Shown here one piece after another: positions 26,582 to 35,878 of a stretch of DNA of 64,000 nt. Positions within the stretch are counted from its first letter, which is position 1, and each line of letters begins with the position of its first letter. The stretch is from an uncultured Clostridia bacterium. Its GTDB lineage: Bacteria > Bacillota > Clostridia > Oscillospirales > Acutalibacteraceae. Position numbers and translations under genes: made by a program. The notes beneath the pieces were generated by a model. It ran no database searches, was not told where the DNA came from, and saw nothing but the letters and a program-made list of their open reading frames with translations. The stretch spans positions 61,381 to 125,380 of the forward strand of contig CALZID010000005.1 in NCBI GenBank assembly GCA_945787805.1, read 5' to 3'.

Positions 26582-28160
26582 AATAAAACTTGGGTTGGAC
26601 AGTGATTTTTCCGACATCGAAAATGCCGCTGCCAAAGCTCTTAAAATAGACAAAAACAGAATATTAAAAACAGAAATATATAAAAGAAGCATAGATTCGA
26701 GAAAAGACAGTGTGCATTTTGTTTATACTGCCGATGTAACCGTTGACGGTGACGAAGATAAAATTCTCGCAAAGCTTAACACATCAAGAGTCATAAAATG
26801 CGAAAAATATTCATATAAGCTTCCGCAGACTAACAGAAAAAGCACATTGCCGCCCATTATTGCAGGCTTTGGTCCTGCGGGTATGTTCGCGGGGCTTATA
26901 CTGGCAAGAAGCGGGCATAACCCGATTATCGTTGAGCGTGGCCGTGATGTGGATTCCCGCACAAATGATGTGAATAATTTCTGGACTAACCGTATTTTAG
27001 ATGAAAAATCAAATATCCAATACGGCGAAGGCGGTGCCGGCACATTCTCCGACGGAAAACTGACAACGGGCATTAAAGACAGCCGTTGCCGTTTTGTTTT
27101 TGAAGAATTTGTAAAGCACGGCGCTCCCGAAGATATTTTAGTGAATGCTAAGCCCCATATCGGTACTGATAAACTCAAAACAACAGTAAAAGCCATTCGT
27201 GAAGAGATAATTTCTTTAGGCGGCAAAGTGCTTTTTGAAACACAATTGACCGATATTATTGTAGCAAACGGCTTTATTCACGGAATAACCGTGACAGATA
27301 AATTCGGCAGAGTAACCGACATTGAAACAGACGCACTTATTCTCTCAATCGGCCATTCTGCAAGGGACACAATTGAAATGCTTCACAATAAGGGTATCAA
27401 TATGATGCAGAAGCCCTTTTCAATAGGGGCGAGAATTGAGCACCCCCAAGAAATGATAAATTCGGTGCAGTTTGGCGAATTCAAAAATCATCCCAAGCTT
27501 CCTGCCGCCGATTATAAACTTGCCTGTCATCCGCCTCACGGCAGGGGGGCTTATACTTTCTGTATGTGTCCCGGCGGCACGGTTGTCTGTGCATCGTCAG
27601 AAAAAGGCGGAGTTGTGACAAACGGAATGAGTGAGTTTGCACGGGATAAAGAAAACGCAAACTCCGCAATTTTGGTGGGAGTTAATCCTGAAGATTTTCC
27701 GGGAGAAGATGTGCTTGCGGGTTTTCGTCTTCAAAGAGAAATTGAGCAGAAAGCATTTAGTCTCGGCGGCGGAGATTACACTGCCCCCGCAACATTGGTG
27801 GGCGATTTTCTTAAAGGACAGAAATCCACAAAAACAGGTGCGGTTAAACCGTCGTTCCCGACGGGTGTCACTATGAGCGACATCAGCGTCGTTTTGCCCG
27901 AAAAGGTAGTAAACACAATGCGGGACGCTCTGGTGCAAATGGATAAAAAGCTTAAAGGCTTTGCGATGGACGAAGCGGTGCTTACAGCCCCTGAAACCCG
28001 AAGCTCATCGCCCGTGCGAATTCTCCGTGACGAATTTTACCAAACTAATATTCGGGGACTCTACCCCTGCGGTGAAGGTGCGGGTTATGCAGGCGGAATT
28101 GTGTCTGCCGCCGTTGACGGTGTGAAATGCGCCGAAACGGTGCTTTCGGACGAAACATAA
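26565..28160 (+). CDS. COG2509-type FAD-dependent dehydrogenase
   Basis: A 531-residue protein. The first ~95 residues form a small alpha/beta domain typical of this family; the FAD-binding site PPIIAGFGPAGMFAGL follows, then YGEGGAGTFSDGKL, GARIEHPQEMIN and the C-terminal PCGEGAGYAGGI. Widespread in Clostridia, biochemical role unknown. Located in an operon with BaiN-like flavoprotein and two regulators. Confidence 0.9.
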   Translation: MLRISEIKLGLDSDFSDIENAAAKALKIDKNRILKTEIYKRSIDSRKDSVHFVYTADVTVDGDEDKILAKLNTSRVIKCEKYSYKLPQTNRKSTLPPIIAGFGPAGMFAGLILARSGHNPIIVERGRDVDSRTNDVNNFWTNRILDEKSNIQYGEGGAGTFSDGKLTTGIKDSRCRFVFEEFVKHGAPEDILVNAKPHIGTDKLKTTVKAIREEIISLGGKVLFETQLTDIIVANGFIHGITVTDKFGRVTDIETDALILSIGHSARDTIEMLHNKGINMMQKPFSIGARIEHPQEMINSVQFGEFKNHPKLPAADYKLACHPPHGRGAYTFCMCPGGTVVCASSEKGGVVTNGMSEFARDKENANSAILVGVNPEDFPGEDVLAGFRLQREIEQKAFSLGGGDYTAPATLVGDFLKGQKSTKTGAVKPSFPTGVTMSDISVVLPEKVVNTMRDALVQMDKKLKGFAMDEAVLTAPETRSSSPVRILRDEFYQTNIRGLYPCGEGAGYAGGIVSAAVDGVKCAETVLSDET

Positions 28161-28206
28161 ATTACAAAACTGTAATTTGACAAAGACTTGATTACTTTGC
28201 TATATT
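28161..28206 (+). promoter_or_regulatory. Predicted promoter with upstream palindrome
   Basis: TTGACA (28177-28182) and TATATT (28201-28206), 18-base spacer. Immediately upstream is the inverted repeat ATTACA-AAAC-TGTAAT (28161-28176), which touches the -35 and may be an operator. Confidence 0.5.
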
Positions 28207-28233
28207 ATATTCAGATAAAAAGGAGATGATATT

Positions 28234-29889
28234 GTGAACATTGATAATCTTTGTATGAGTTGTATGAACGAGCTCTACGGTGAGAAGCAATGTCCTAAAT
28301 GCGGATATTATGTTGATTCCCCGCAAATTTCACCTTATCTTCCGTTAAAAACAGCGCTTGGAAATAAATATATTGTCGGAAAAGTGCTTTCATCTAACTG
28401 TGAAGGCGTTACTTATATGGCTTATGATACCGAGCGTAAAAGCCCTGTCACAATACGTGAATATTTGCCTGAAAAATTTGTTGACAGAAATATAAATTCA
28501 ACAGAAGTTATTATTAAAAACGAGTGGAAAGATTATTACTATGAATATCTTCGCAAATTTCTTGATTTGTGGCGCAGTCTTGCTCGAGTACGGGGTCTTT
28601 CGGCACTTGTTCCCGTAATTGACATTGTTGAAGAGAACAATACAGCTTACGCTATCAGTGAATATGTCGAGTGTATTTCTCTTCGGGAGTTTTTGCTTAA
28701 AAGTCAGACGGGTTATCTGAATTGGGAAAAAGCAAAGGTTATTTTTATGCCCGTGCTTTCAACATTGTCAACGCTTCATAAAGCAGGAATTTATCATTAC
28801 GGCATTAACCCCGATAACCTAATGATTGGCCGTGACGGCAAGCTTCGGCTTAGCGGTTTTTCAATAAACGAAGCAAGGCTTGAAGGCAGTGAGCTTTCTC
28901 CCGAACAGTTTGAAGGCTACACTCCGCTTGAACAATACTCATATAACGGTAATCAGGGTGCTTGGTCGGATGTTTACGGTTTCAGTGCGGTGCTTTACAG
29001 AGCATTGGTAGGCACTGTTCCGCAAGATGCTGTATCTCGCGGAATGAATGACCAATTGATTATTCCCGCAAGATATGCAGAGATTATTCCCGTTTATGTT
29101 ATAAATGCTCTGATGAACGGTTTGCAGGTAAATGTTGAAGACAGAACACAAGATATTGAAGCACTTCGTGAAGAACTTTCGGCAACACCGGGAAATGTGG
29201 TTTCATCTTTTTCAGGAGCAAGCGTACCGAAAAGAGAAGAAAAACCGCAAGCGGTTCAACCCGTTCAAAACGATGAAAAAAGCACAATAGCCAGAACAGT
29301 TTTAATAGTTTTTCTGATTATTGTCGGTGTAGGACTTATTTTCTTTGGTTCATATTTAGGGTATGAACATTTTCTAAAAGAAAAAGAAGAACCTACTACT
29401 GATGAAATTGTGCAAGAAACTATTGAAGTACCCGATTTTGTGAACAATTCTTATGATATGGTGGCGCAAAATCCCGTGCAAAATACAAGATTTAAAATCA
29501 TTCAAGTTTTAGAATACAGCAATGATATTGAAAAAGGATACATTATTTCACAAAGCGTTGAAGCGGGTACTGTGGTTCCCGTAGGAACGGAAATTACTTT
29601 TGTTGTCAGCAAGGGGCCTGAATATGTTAAAATTCCGTCTGTCATAAACACAAATGTTGACTATGCAAAAGAAATACTTGAAGAAGCAGGCTTTGCGGTT
29701 AATATTATTATAAAAGATAATAACGGCGACTATACAGAAGGTATTGTATCTGAAATTACACCTGCCGAAGGCACAAGCAAGGTTAAAGGAACAGAAGTGT
29801 TCATTCAGGTGTGGGGGGCACCGCCCAGCACAGAGACCGAAACGGAATCGACAACAGAGAGAAATCCTTTTTATAACGGATTTTTCTAA
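28234..29889 (+). CDS. Zinc-ribbon / pseudokinase / TM / PASTA protein
   Basis: A 551-residue protein starting at GTG with AAAAGGAG upstream. Order: zinc ribbon (C7, C10, C20, C23), Ser/Thr-kinase fold (~30-295), one TM helix (VLIVFLIIVGVGLIFFGSYLG), two PASTA repeats (~398-535) and a Thr/Glu-rich tail. The kinase lacks catalytic residues: the glycine loop is degenerate (SSNCEGVTY), the catalytic loop reads HYGINPDN where HRDxxPxN is expected, and DFG is replaced by SGF. It therefore looks like a membrane pseudokinase sensing peptidoglycan fragments or muropeptides outside. Monocistronic. Confidence 0.88.
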   Translation: MNIDNLCMSCMNELYGEKQCPKCGYYVDSPQISPYLPLKTALGNKYIVGKVLSSNCEGVTYMAYDTERKSPVTIREYLPEKFVDRNINSTEVIIKNEWKDYYYEYLRKFLDLWRSLARVRGLSALVPVIDIVEENNTAYAISEYVECISLREFLLKSQTGYLNWEKAKVIFMPVLSTLSTLHKAGIYHYGINPDNLMIGRDGKLRLSGFSINEARLEGSELSPEQFEGYTPLEQYSYNGNQGAWSDVYGFSAVLYRALVGTVPQDAVSRGMNDQLIIPARYAEIIPVYVINALMNGLQVNVEDRTQDIEALREELSATPGNVVSSFSGASVPKREEKPQAVQPVQNDEKSTIARTVLIVFLIIVGVGLIFFGSYLGYEHFLKEKEEPTTDEIVQETIEVPDFVNNSYDMVAQNPVQNTRFKIIQVLEYSNDIEKGYIISQSVEAGTVVPVGTEITFVVSKGPEYVKIPSVINTNVDYAKEILEEAGFAVNIIIKDNNGDYTEGIVSEITPAEGTSKVKGTEVFIQVWGAPPSTETETESTTERNPFYNGFF

Positions 29890-29896
29890 ACAAAAT

Positions 29897-29931
29897 AATG
29901 GGTTGTATAAGCAAAAGCTTTACAACCCATT
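29897..29931. terminator. Bidirectional terminator
   Basis: Arms AATGGGTTGTA / TACAACCCATT with an inner AAGC/GCTT pair, between the pseudokinase and the convergent DUF5696 gene. Confidence 0.85.
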
Positions 29932-29943
29932 TCTTTATGGTAT

Positions 29944-32154
29944 TTATGATATTGCAACACAATCGTTTGCGTTAACCGTAATACCGTTTATGGTAACAGC
30001 GGTATCGGTATAATTTACATAAACCTTGATACTGTTGTTATATTCGGTGCAATAAACGCCTTCTTGCACCTTACCGTGAGCAGTCATTCTTGCATCCCGA
30101 ACGGAGGCCAACGCAGAATTTGCTTTTGTATAAAGTGCAACAATATCATTTATATTGCTGTCATAATAGTATTTTTGGTCGAGAGTGTCATCATACGGTG
30201 AGCAGTACCAAGAAACACTCGGCAGACAACCGTATTCAACAGATTTTAAAAATGCTTTTGTAATATCGTCTGTACCGTTCATTGCCTCTGCACTGTATTC
30301 ACAAATTCCGTGAAGCATCATTTGAACAAACGGAATTCCCACATAAGCGCCGCTTTCATTTGCTTTTGCAGGCGACATCGGAATATTTGAAACAATGTCC
30401 GCTGATTTTAAAGCATAGAAATTACCTGTGTCAATCATAAGCTTTTTCTGTGTTGCAAGAACGGGTAATTGAGCAAAGAGCTCTTTGTTTGAAACTGTTC
30501 TTGAATAGAAATCAGATGAATAATCGGAATACAGATATGAGCCGATATCGTTAAGTGAATATCCGTCAAAACTTACTGAGAAAGATGCGTTTAGAATATT
30601 TTCTATTCTGTTTTCAAGCTTCTTCATTTTCAAGAAACCTTGAGCAGAAAAAGCATTCGGAAAATCAGCAGCTTTATTCTTGCTTTGTTTTATGTTACTG
30701 CCGTTCAGATTTTCAGCACTCTGCGAGCCTTCATAATCGAAGGTAAGAATATCTGTGTCAAGGAAAAGTGAGAACTTTTGACTGTTGAGATAACTGTAAA
30801 GCTCCTGAAATTCTTTATTTTTGCCGAGCTTTTTAGAAAAATCGCCGAAAGTATTGTTTGAGCCGTTGTTAGCTTCAATATAAAGACCGTTATACCGCAA
30901 GAAAGCGTTGTTGACTCCTTTTGCTTTGAGAAGAGTCATAAGGTCCTTTGCCTGTGCAAAATTTGACAAAACAGTATATTTATTATTCGGTTTTATATAT
31001 CCGCCCTGCAAAGAAAGAACAAGCGGAAGATTTGTTGATTCAATATCAACCTTCTTTGTTGAGAGAACGGAATTTCTTATAAGATTTTCACGGCAGGCAG
31101 TGGCCATGCCGGAATAGGTTGCAGACTTGCCCGAAAGAAATCGGTAACAGAGAGTAATCTCATTTTTATAAGTATATCCGTAAACTTTCTTTACAGAATT
31201 GTTGTTTTGTTTTGTATAAATATCGGTTGTTTTAAATGTGGCGCTCACATTGTTGAGAGAGTTATCGTTGTTTCGGTTTGCATTGATTTCTGCTATTGAG
31301 TCGCCTTGTTCAATAATGCAAAGAAAGGCACTGTTTCCATGCTTCATACCGAAGGTACCTACAAGACAATTTGAATTTTGAGTATTGTCACTTGCTGCAA
31401 GGTCATCACCGTAAACCGAAAGGCTTATGGGTTCAAAGCTTTCGTCGGCTACGCCCGTCATGATAAGCGCACCGCTTCCGTCGGGCACAAAAATGTAATC
31501 ATCTGCACCGCTTTGCTCAAAAGCACCGAAATCACCTAATATTTTGATTTTTTCAAGATAAACTCCTTTGGGAAGTGACAGGGTATTCATACTGACATTG
31601 ACAAAGAATGAACCGTCACGAAGAGTATACATAATGGTTAAATCCGCCCTGATTTCTTTATCTTTAAGATTTTTTATATCTTCTTTGCCTGTTTCTGTGT
31701 CAAGTGAAATTGCATATTTAACCGAAACGCTGTTTTCACCTACGGTATAACTTGCATTACCGAATGCTACCGAATTATCCTGCGAATTGAGAACATAAGT
31801 GTTTTTGTCACCGTTTGAAAGAGTAATTTCAACGGCGGAGCTGTTAAGATTTTTTGAGATGTCAGGTTGGGGGAGTGTGGTCCATAAATTGCCCGAGTTT
31901 GTGTCTTTAATTGCAACGGTCATTGTTGTTTTGTCAATGAGCATTTCAATAAGACCTGACTTGCAAACTGATTCATAATTTGCAACATCGGCTTTATGAA
32001 CAGAGTCGCCTTTGTTTTCCGCCACTTGAATATTGGCATCTTTAAACACCGTACTTTTTGTTGAAACACTGTTTCCGCAAGATGAAAAAAGTAAAGTTAC
32101 AAGACAGATAAGGGATATTATTTTTATAAAATAAGTATAACGAGATTTTCTCAT
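29944..32154 (-). CDS. DUF5696 lipoprotein
   Basis: A ~736-residue surface lipoprotein. The start at 32154 is placed behind AGGAG with a 7-base gap, giving a signal peptide ending in LLFSSCG, a good lipobox. The rest is a large secreted region matching DUF5696 (FIFVPDGSGALI-like segment YIFVPDGSGALIM), a family often encoded near carbohydrate ABC transporters; function unknown. It is downstream of sigF on the same strand (61-base gap) and may be part of its transcript or have a separate promoter. Confidence 0.8.
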   Translation of the reverse strand: MRKSRYTYFIKIISLICLVTLLFSSCGNSVSTKSTVFKDANIQVAENKGDSVHKADVANYESVCKSGLIEMLIDKTTMTVAIKDTNSGNLWTTLPQPDISKNLNSSAVEITLSNGDKNTYVLNSQDNSVAFGNASYTVGENSVSVKYAISLDTETGKEDIKNLKDKEIRADLTIMYTLRDGSFFVNVSMNTLSLPKGVYLEKIKILGDFGAFEQSGADDYIFVPDGSGALIMTGVADESFEPISLSVYGDDLAASDNTQNSNCLVGTFGMKHGNSAFLCIIEQGDSIAEINANRNNDNSLNNVSATFKTTDIYTKQNNNSVKKVYGYTYKNEITLCYRFLSGKSATYSGMATACRENLIRNSVLSTKKVDIESTNLPLVLSLQGGYIKPNNKYTVLSNFAQAKDLMTLLKAKGVNNAFLRYNGLYIEANNGSNNTFGDFSKKLGKNKEFQELYSYLNSQKFSLFLDTDILTFDYEGSQSAENLNGSNIKQSKNKAADFPNAFSAQGFLKMKKLENRIENILNASFSVSFDGYSLNDIGSYLYSDYSSDFYSRTVSNKELFAQLPVLATQKKLMIDTGNFYALKSADIVSNIPMSPAKANESGAYVGIPFVQMMLHGICEYSAEAMNGTDDITKAFLKSVEYGCLPSVSWYCSPYDDTLDQKYYYDSNINDIVALYTKANSALASVRDARMTAHGKVQEGVYCTEYNNSIKVYVNYTDTAVTINGITVNANDCVAIS

Positions 32155-32214
32155 ATAAATACTCCTGAATATGTTTTTGCATATTCTACCATATTTTTTC
32201 AAAAATATCAAATA

Positions 32215-32865
32215 TTATCCCGTAAGCCGTTTTCTCATATCAGAAAGAATGACTTTTTCTCTTCGTGAAACCTGAACCTGTGATATTCCGAGAATGCTTG
32301 CCGTCCTGCTTTGAGTAAGCCCGTCGAAATATCGCAGACGAATCAGCTTTCGGTCATTTTCGGGCAAGCAGTTGATGACCTGTTCAAGAGAAAGACGGTC
32401 GTCTATGGGCGAATATTCATCTTCTGCGGGAATGTCAATCTGCTTTTCGCTGTCATCATCGGATGTGAGCGAAACAACGGGCTGAGCAACACAAATAAGC
32501 TGAGCGGCTTCAGTAACGGATATTCCCATTTTTGCTGCAATTTCCGAGATGGCAGGCTCAACGCCTAATTGCTTTTCAAGGCTTTCTTTGACTGCTTGCA
32601 GCTCTCTTGCTTTTTCTTTAAGACTGCGGCTGATTTTAACCGCACCGCCGTCACGGAACAGTCTTCTGATTTCGCCTAAAATTGACGGTACAGCATAGGT
32701 GGAAAAAGCGAACCCTAAACTCTCATCAAATCCGTCAGCGGCTTTGATAAGTCCCACACAGCCCGAAGAATAAAGGTCTTCATAATCAATGCCTTTGCCG
32801 ATAAAACGAGAAGCGCAGCTGCCCACAAGCCCCAAATTATTAAGTATAAGCTCGTCCCTTGTCAT
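32215..32865 (-). CDS. sigF: Forespore sigma factor SigF
   Basis: Sigma-70 family factor of ~216 residues that directs early forespore transcription. Region 2 (GIDYEDLYSSGCVGLIKAAD, FAFSTYAVPSILGEIRRLFRDG, in part) and region 4 (LPENDRKLIRLRYFDGLTQSRTA, in part, QVQVSRREK) are clear. Placement directly after spoIIAA and spoIIAB identifies it as SigF rather than SigG. ATG 32865 overlaps the spoIIAB stop as ATGA; a longer form from 32892 is possible. Confidence 0.93.
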   Translation of the reverse strand: MTRDELILNNLGLVGSCASRFIGKGIDYEDLYSSGCVGLIKAADGFDESLGFAFSTYAVPSILGEIRRLFRDGGAVKISRSLKEKARELQAVKESLEKQLGVEPAISEIAAKMGISVTEAAQLICVAQPVVSLTSDDDSEKQIDIPAEDEYSPIDDRLSLEQVINCLPENDRKLIRLRYFDGLTQSRTASILGISQVQVSRREKVILSDMRKRLTG

Positions 32866-33293
32866 TTTGTGCGACCGCAGATTTTCTTGCATAGAGTTAC
32901 GGTTGTGCCCACACCCGGTTTTGAACGGACAGAAACCTTGTCTGTAAAGCTTTCCATAACCGAAAAGCCAAGCCCTGCACGGTCACCGCCGAGAGTGGTG
33001 AAAAGCGGCTCTCTCGCTTTTTTTATATCACTTATACCGCAACCGCGGTCACGGATTGTAACAACAACCTTGTTGTCATCGTGAATTTTCACACCTATGT
33101 AAATCTTTCCCACGGAGCTTCTGTATCCGTGAACAATACAGTTTGTGACCGCCTCGCTGACCGCAGTTTTAATATCGTTAATTTCTTCAACGGTCGGGTC
33201 AAGCTGTGCGGTAAATGCGGCAACGGTAGCCCTGCTGAAGCTTTCGTTGACGGAACGGCTGTCAAGAATCATACGAAATTCGTTGATAATCAT
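32862..33293 (-). CDS. spoIIAB: Anti-sigma F factor SpoIIAB
   Basis: A 143-residue GHKL-fold serine kinase and anti-sigma factor that binds SigF and phosphorylates SpoIIAA. The ATP-binding boxes are visible: EAVTNCIVHGY (N box), VTIRDRGCGISD (G1) and GLGFSVMESF (G2). Starts 4 bases inside spoIIAA (ATGA-type overlap). Confidence 0.95.
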   Translation of the reverse strand: MIINEFRMILDSRSVNESFSRATVAAFTAQLDPTVEEINDIKTAVSEAVTNCIVHGYRSSVGKIYIGVKIHDDNKVVVTIRDRGCGISDIKKAREPLFTTLGGDRAGLGFSVMESFTDKVSVRSKPGVGTTVTLCKKICGRTK

Positions 33294-33613
33294 TTTTTGT
33301 TACTTCCTTTCTTTATGTTTGCAATTCGGTCAAGACCTGCCAGTCGCATAACCTTATAAGAATTGTTTGAAAGCCCCGTTACTTCAAGCTCGCCGCCGAA
33401 TTCATTGAGAAGCTTGTATCTTCCCATAACAAGACCTATTCCCGAGCTGTCCATAAAGGTTACATCAGAAAAATCAAGAACAACCGTTTTCGGACGGCAA
33501 TTTTCTATTCTGTCATCAATGTCAAGACGAATGGGCAGTGTTGTGTGATGGTCGATTTCACCGCACAATCGGCAAGATAAAACCTCGTTTTCAAATTCGA
33601 TTTTTACACTCAT
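33290..33613 (-). CDS. spoIIAA: Anti-anti-sigma factor SpoIIAA
   Basis: A 107-residue STAS-domain protein. The phosphorylation-site loop DVTFMDSSGIGLVMGR is intact, with the target Ser in DSSG. Unphosphorylated SpoIIAA releases SigF from SpoIIAB. It is first in the operon with a GGAGTGA ribosome site. A SigH-type promoter would be expected in the 33614-33700 region, but I could not identify one securely. Confidence 0.95.
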   Translation of the reverse strand: MSVKIEFENEVLSCRLCGEIDHHTTLPIRLDIDDRIENCRPKTVVLDFSDVTFMDSSGIGLVMGRYKLLNEFGGELEVTGLSNNSYKVMRLAGLDRIANIKKGSNKK

Positions 33614-33701
33614 ATTTTGTCACTCCTTTTTTGCTATTGTATAACTTGTTCGACGAGAAATTTGTCATAAACAGTAACAGATAAAAAGAATTGAAAAACT
33701 A

Positions 33702-33826
33702 TTGACATTTGACAAAAGTTTTGTTATCATAATCAAGCCGCATATTAGGGGGTAGTATGTTTAAACATACTGAAAGTGAGTTTTCCACCCTCGATAGCGA
33801 GTCTATATTTAAGGTAGGTTAGAAAA
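33702..33826 (+). promoter_or_regulatory. Promoter and structured leader of rplU-prp-rpmA
   Basis: TTGACA (33702-33707), 17 bases, TATCAT (33725-33730). The ~90-base leader contains a perfect 18-base palindrome AGTATGTTTAAACATACT (33754-33771) and a second partial stem around CTCGATAGCGAG. Firmicute L21 operons carry a known leader RNA that mediates autoregulation; this leader is a candidate but was not matched to a model. Confidence 0.6.
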
Positions 33827-34138
33827 ATGTACGCAATCATCGTAACAGGCGGCAAGCAATACAAAGTTACAAACGGCGATGTTGTATTCGTTGAAAAGCT
33901 TGACGCTGAAGCAGATGCAGAGATTACTTTTGACAAGGTTCTCGCAGTTGGTTCAGAAGACGGACTCAAAGCAGGCACTCCTTATGTTGAAGGTGCAACA
34001 GTTGCTGCAAAGGTTCTCAAAAACGGTAAAGGTAAGAAAATCACAGTATTTACTTACAAGCCCAAGAAGAACGAAAAGCGTAAAAAAGGCCATCGTCAAC
34101 CGTATACAAAGGTTGAGATTACCGAAATTCGCGCATAA
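33827..34138 (+). CDS. rplU: 50S ribosomal protein L21
   Basis: A 103-residue L21, starting [14 protein letters not shown] and ending in the [13 protein letters not shown] region typical of the protein. First gene of the conserved rplU-prp-rpmA operon; its TAA stop overlaps the prp ATG by one base. Confidence 0.98.
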   Translation: MYAIIVTGGKQYKVTNGDVVFVEKLDAEADAEITFDKVLAVGSEDGLKAGTPYVEGATVAAKVLKNGKGKKITVFTYKPKKNEKRKKGHRQPYTKVEITEIRA

Positions 34139-34461
34139 TGACAACCGCAAAATTTCTGTTTTCCGACGATACTGTAATTTCGTTTGAGTTGAGCGGTCAC
34201 AGTGACGCAGGCGAAGAGGGCACGGACATTGTGTGCAGTGCAATTTCTTCGGCAGTCTATATGGCGGCAAACACAATAATCGAAGTTCTGAAATTAAATC
34301 CGAAAACAGTAGTCCGTGACGGGTATTTAAAGGTCAAAATGACTTGTGAAGATGCCCGCAAATCGAAAGTGATTACTGATGGGCTTTACTTGCATTTATG
34401 TGAGTTGCAAAATCAGTATCCCGACAACTTGAAACTTGAAAGAGGTGTTTTTGATGCTTAA
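34138..34461 (+). CDS. prp: Ribosomal-processing cysteine protease Prp
   Basis: A 107-residue cysteine protease that removes the N-terminal extension of L27 in Firmicutes. The catalytic pair is visible as [18 protein letters not shown], with the His in SGHSDAG and the Cys 11 residues later in DIVCSA. Its substrate gene rpmA overlaps its 3' end by 8 bases. Confidence 0.95.
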   Translation: MTTAKFLFSDDTVISFELSGHSDAGEEGTDIVCSAISSAVYMAANTIIEVLKLNPKTVVRDGYLKVKMTCEDARKSKVITDGLYLHLCELQNQYPDNLKLERGVFDA

Positions 34462-34738
34462 AATCAACATTCAGTTATTTGCTCATAAAAAAGGTATGGG
34501 TTCTACAAAGAACGGCCGTGACTCAGAGTCAAAGCGTCTCGGCGTTAAGCGTGCCGATGGTCAATTCGTTCTTGCAGGCAATATCCTTGTTAAACAGCGC
34601 GGTACTCATATCCACCCGGGCAACAATGTAGGCCGCGGTTCTGACGACTCTCTCTTCGCACTTATCGACGGTAAAGTTAAGTTTGAAAGAATGGGCAAAG
34701 ACAGAAAAAAGGTTAGCGTTTATCCGGTAGAACAGTAA
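34454..34738 (+). CDS. rpmA: 50S ribosomal protein L27 with Prp-cleavable N-terminus
   Basis: A 94-residue L27 beginning [21 protein letters not shown]. The nonamer-type extension ending in LF before AHKKG is the Prp recognition and cleavage site; mature L27 then starts at AHKKG with its tail at the peptidyl-transferase centre. Start 34454 uses AGAGGTG within the prp gene. Followed by a strong terminator. Confidence 0.97.
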   Translation: MLKINIQLFAHKKGMGSTKNGRDSESKRLGVKRADGQFVLAGNILVKQRGTHIHPGNNVGRGSDDSLFALIDGKVKFERMGKDRKKVSVYPVEQ

Positions 34739-34754
34739 TTCTAACTAAACACGA

Positions 34755-34786
34755 ACTCCCACCTGATTTGGTGGGAGTATTTTTTT
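34755..34786. terminator. Terminator of rplU operon
   Basis: Nine-base stem ACTCCCACC / GGTGGGAGT, 6-base loop, T7 tract. It abuts the convergent spoIID stop, so it can serve both. Confidence 0.92.
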
Positions 34787-35765
34787 ACTTGATTTCAGTA
34801 TTCGGGTAGTAATGCGCAAGTATTTCTTTATAATTCAGCCCTTGCTGTGCCATATAATCAGCGCCGTATTGACTCATTCCCACACCGTGGCCGTAGCCTT
34901 TTACCTTGAAGATAAAGCTGTCTTCTTTAAATTCACATTCAAAGGTACTGCTTTTAAGTGAAAAGTATTTTCTGATGTCCGTGCCCTTAAATGTTTTGTC
35001 GCCAATAGTAATCTCTGAAACCATTCCCGTATCCGTCCGTTTTGTTTCACCAATCCACTGAGCCGGGTTTTCGCCCAAGGATGCACCTTGTTCTGTAATT
35101 ATGCTCTTGAAATCATCGCAGGAAAATGCGGTTTCTGTTTGATATGCGGGGGAGAGCTTGTCACCGTCGCTGGGCACAGAGATTAAATACGGATAATCCC
35201 CGCCCCACACATCGGCAGCGTTTTCGGTACGGCCGTTACTGATTGAGTGGAATGCGGCTGTAATGGGCTGATTGTTGTATTGAATTGTGAGATTTTTCAC
35301 TTCTTCAATACACTTTTTTATTTTTGTCACATTCTCATCATATTTTTCGCCCCACTTTTCTTTTTGCTCGTCCGCTGTGAGATAGCCCTGATGAGTGGCG
35401 CTGCTGTCTGAAATATCCGCATCGCCTAAACTGTCGGATTTGTTAAGCTTTGAGCGCTCTAAAAGAGTGTGAGCGGCAACAATTTGGGCTTTAATTGCCT
35501 CTTCGTGATATGATGCGCTCATTTCACAAGCCACAACTCCTAAAAGATAATCTTCAAGACTTGTTTCGGTAATATTTTTGCTGTCAGCATTCATAACCTT
35601 AACGGTGGATGCGGTTTGAATTGAGTCGTTTTCTTCTTCTGTACTTTCGCTCGCTTCAAATCCTAATTCGCTTCCTAAAACATCCCGTGCCTTTTCAACC
35701 GATGCCAAAGGGCAAAGAATCATAGCAAGCAACAGAAAAAAGCAAATTGCAGAATAACTTTTCAT
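34785..35765 (-). CDS. spoIID: SpoIID-type lytic transglycosylase
   Basis: A 326-residue protein with an N-terminal signal/anchor (SAICFFLLLAMILCPLA). The SpoIID domain includes LEDYLLGVVACEMSASYHEEAIKAQ (in part) with the catalytic Glu in ACEMSA, and the C-terminal YGHGVGMSQYGAD signature. In engulfment it cleaves glycan strands freed by SpoIIP. Contains an acidic spacer (ESTEEENDS) after the signal. A divergent gap to citrate synthase holds its promoter. Confidence 0.94.
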   Translation of the reverse strand: MKSYSAICFFLLLAMILCPLASVEKARDVLGSELGFEASESTEEENDSIQTASTVKVMNADSKNITETSLEDYLLGVVACEMSASYHEEAIKAQIVAAHTLLERSKLNKSDSLGDADISDSSATHQGYLTADEQKEKWGEKYDENVTKIKKCIEEVKNLTIQYNNQPITAAFHSISNGRTENAADVWGGDYPYLISVPSDGDKLSPAYQTETAFSCDDFKSIITEQGASLGENPAQWIGETKRTDTGMVSEITIGDKTFKGTDIRKYFSLKSSTFECEFKEDSFIFKVKGYGHGVGMSQYGADYMAQQGLNYKEILAHYYPNTEIK

Positions 35766-35786
35766 AGTTTTATCGCTCCCTTTTTG

Positions 35787-35815
35787 TTGACTTTATTCCT
35801 TAAATGTTATAAAAT
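35787..35815 (+). promoter_or_regulatory. Predicted promoter of citrate synthase
   Basis: TTGACT (35787-35792), 17 bases, TAAAAT (35810-35815), about 64 bases before the GTG start; strong AAGGAGG ribosome site. Confidence 0.5.
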
Positions 35816-35878
35816 ATATGATGTATAATTATATTACTATGGATACATATCGAAATTTTCTACAAGGAGGTAAATAAA

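Noticed and set aside
33614-33700. SigH promoter for spoIIA
   Set aside because: Expected from biology, but I could not find both an AGGA-type -35 and a GAAT-type -10 at correct spacing.
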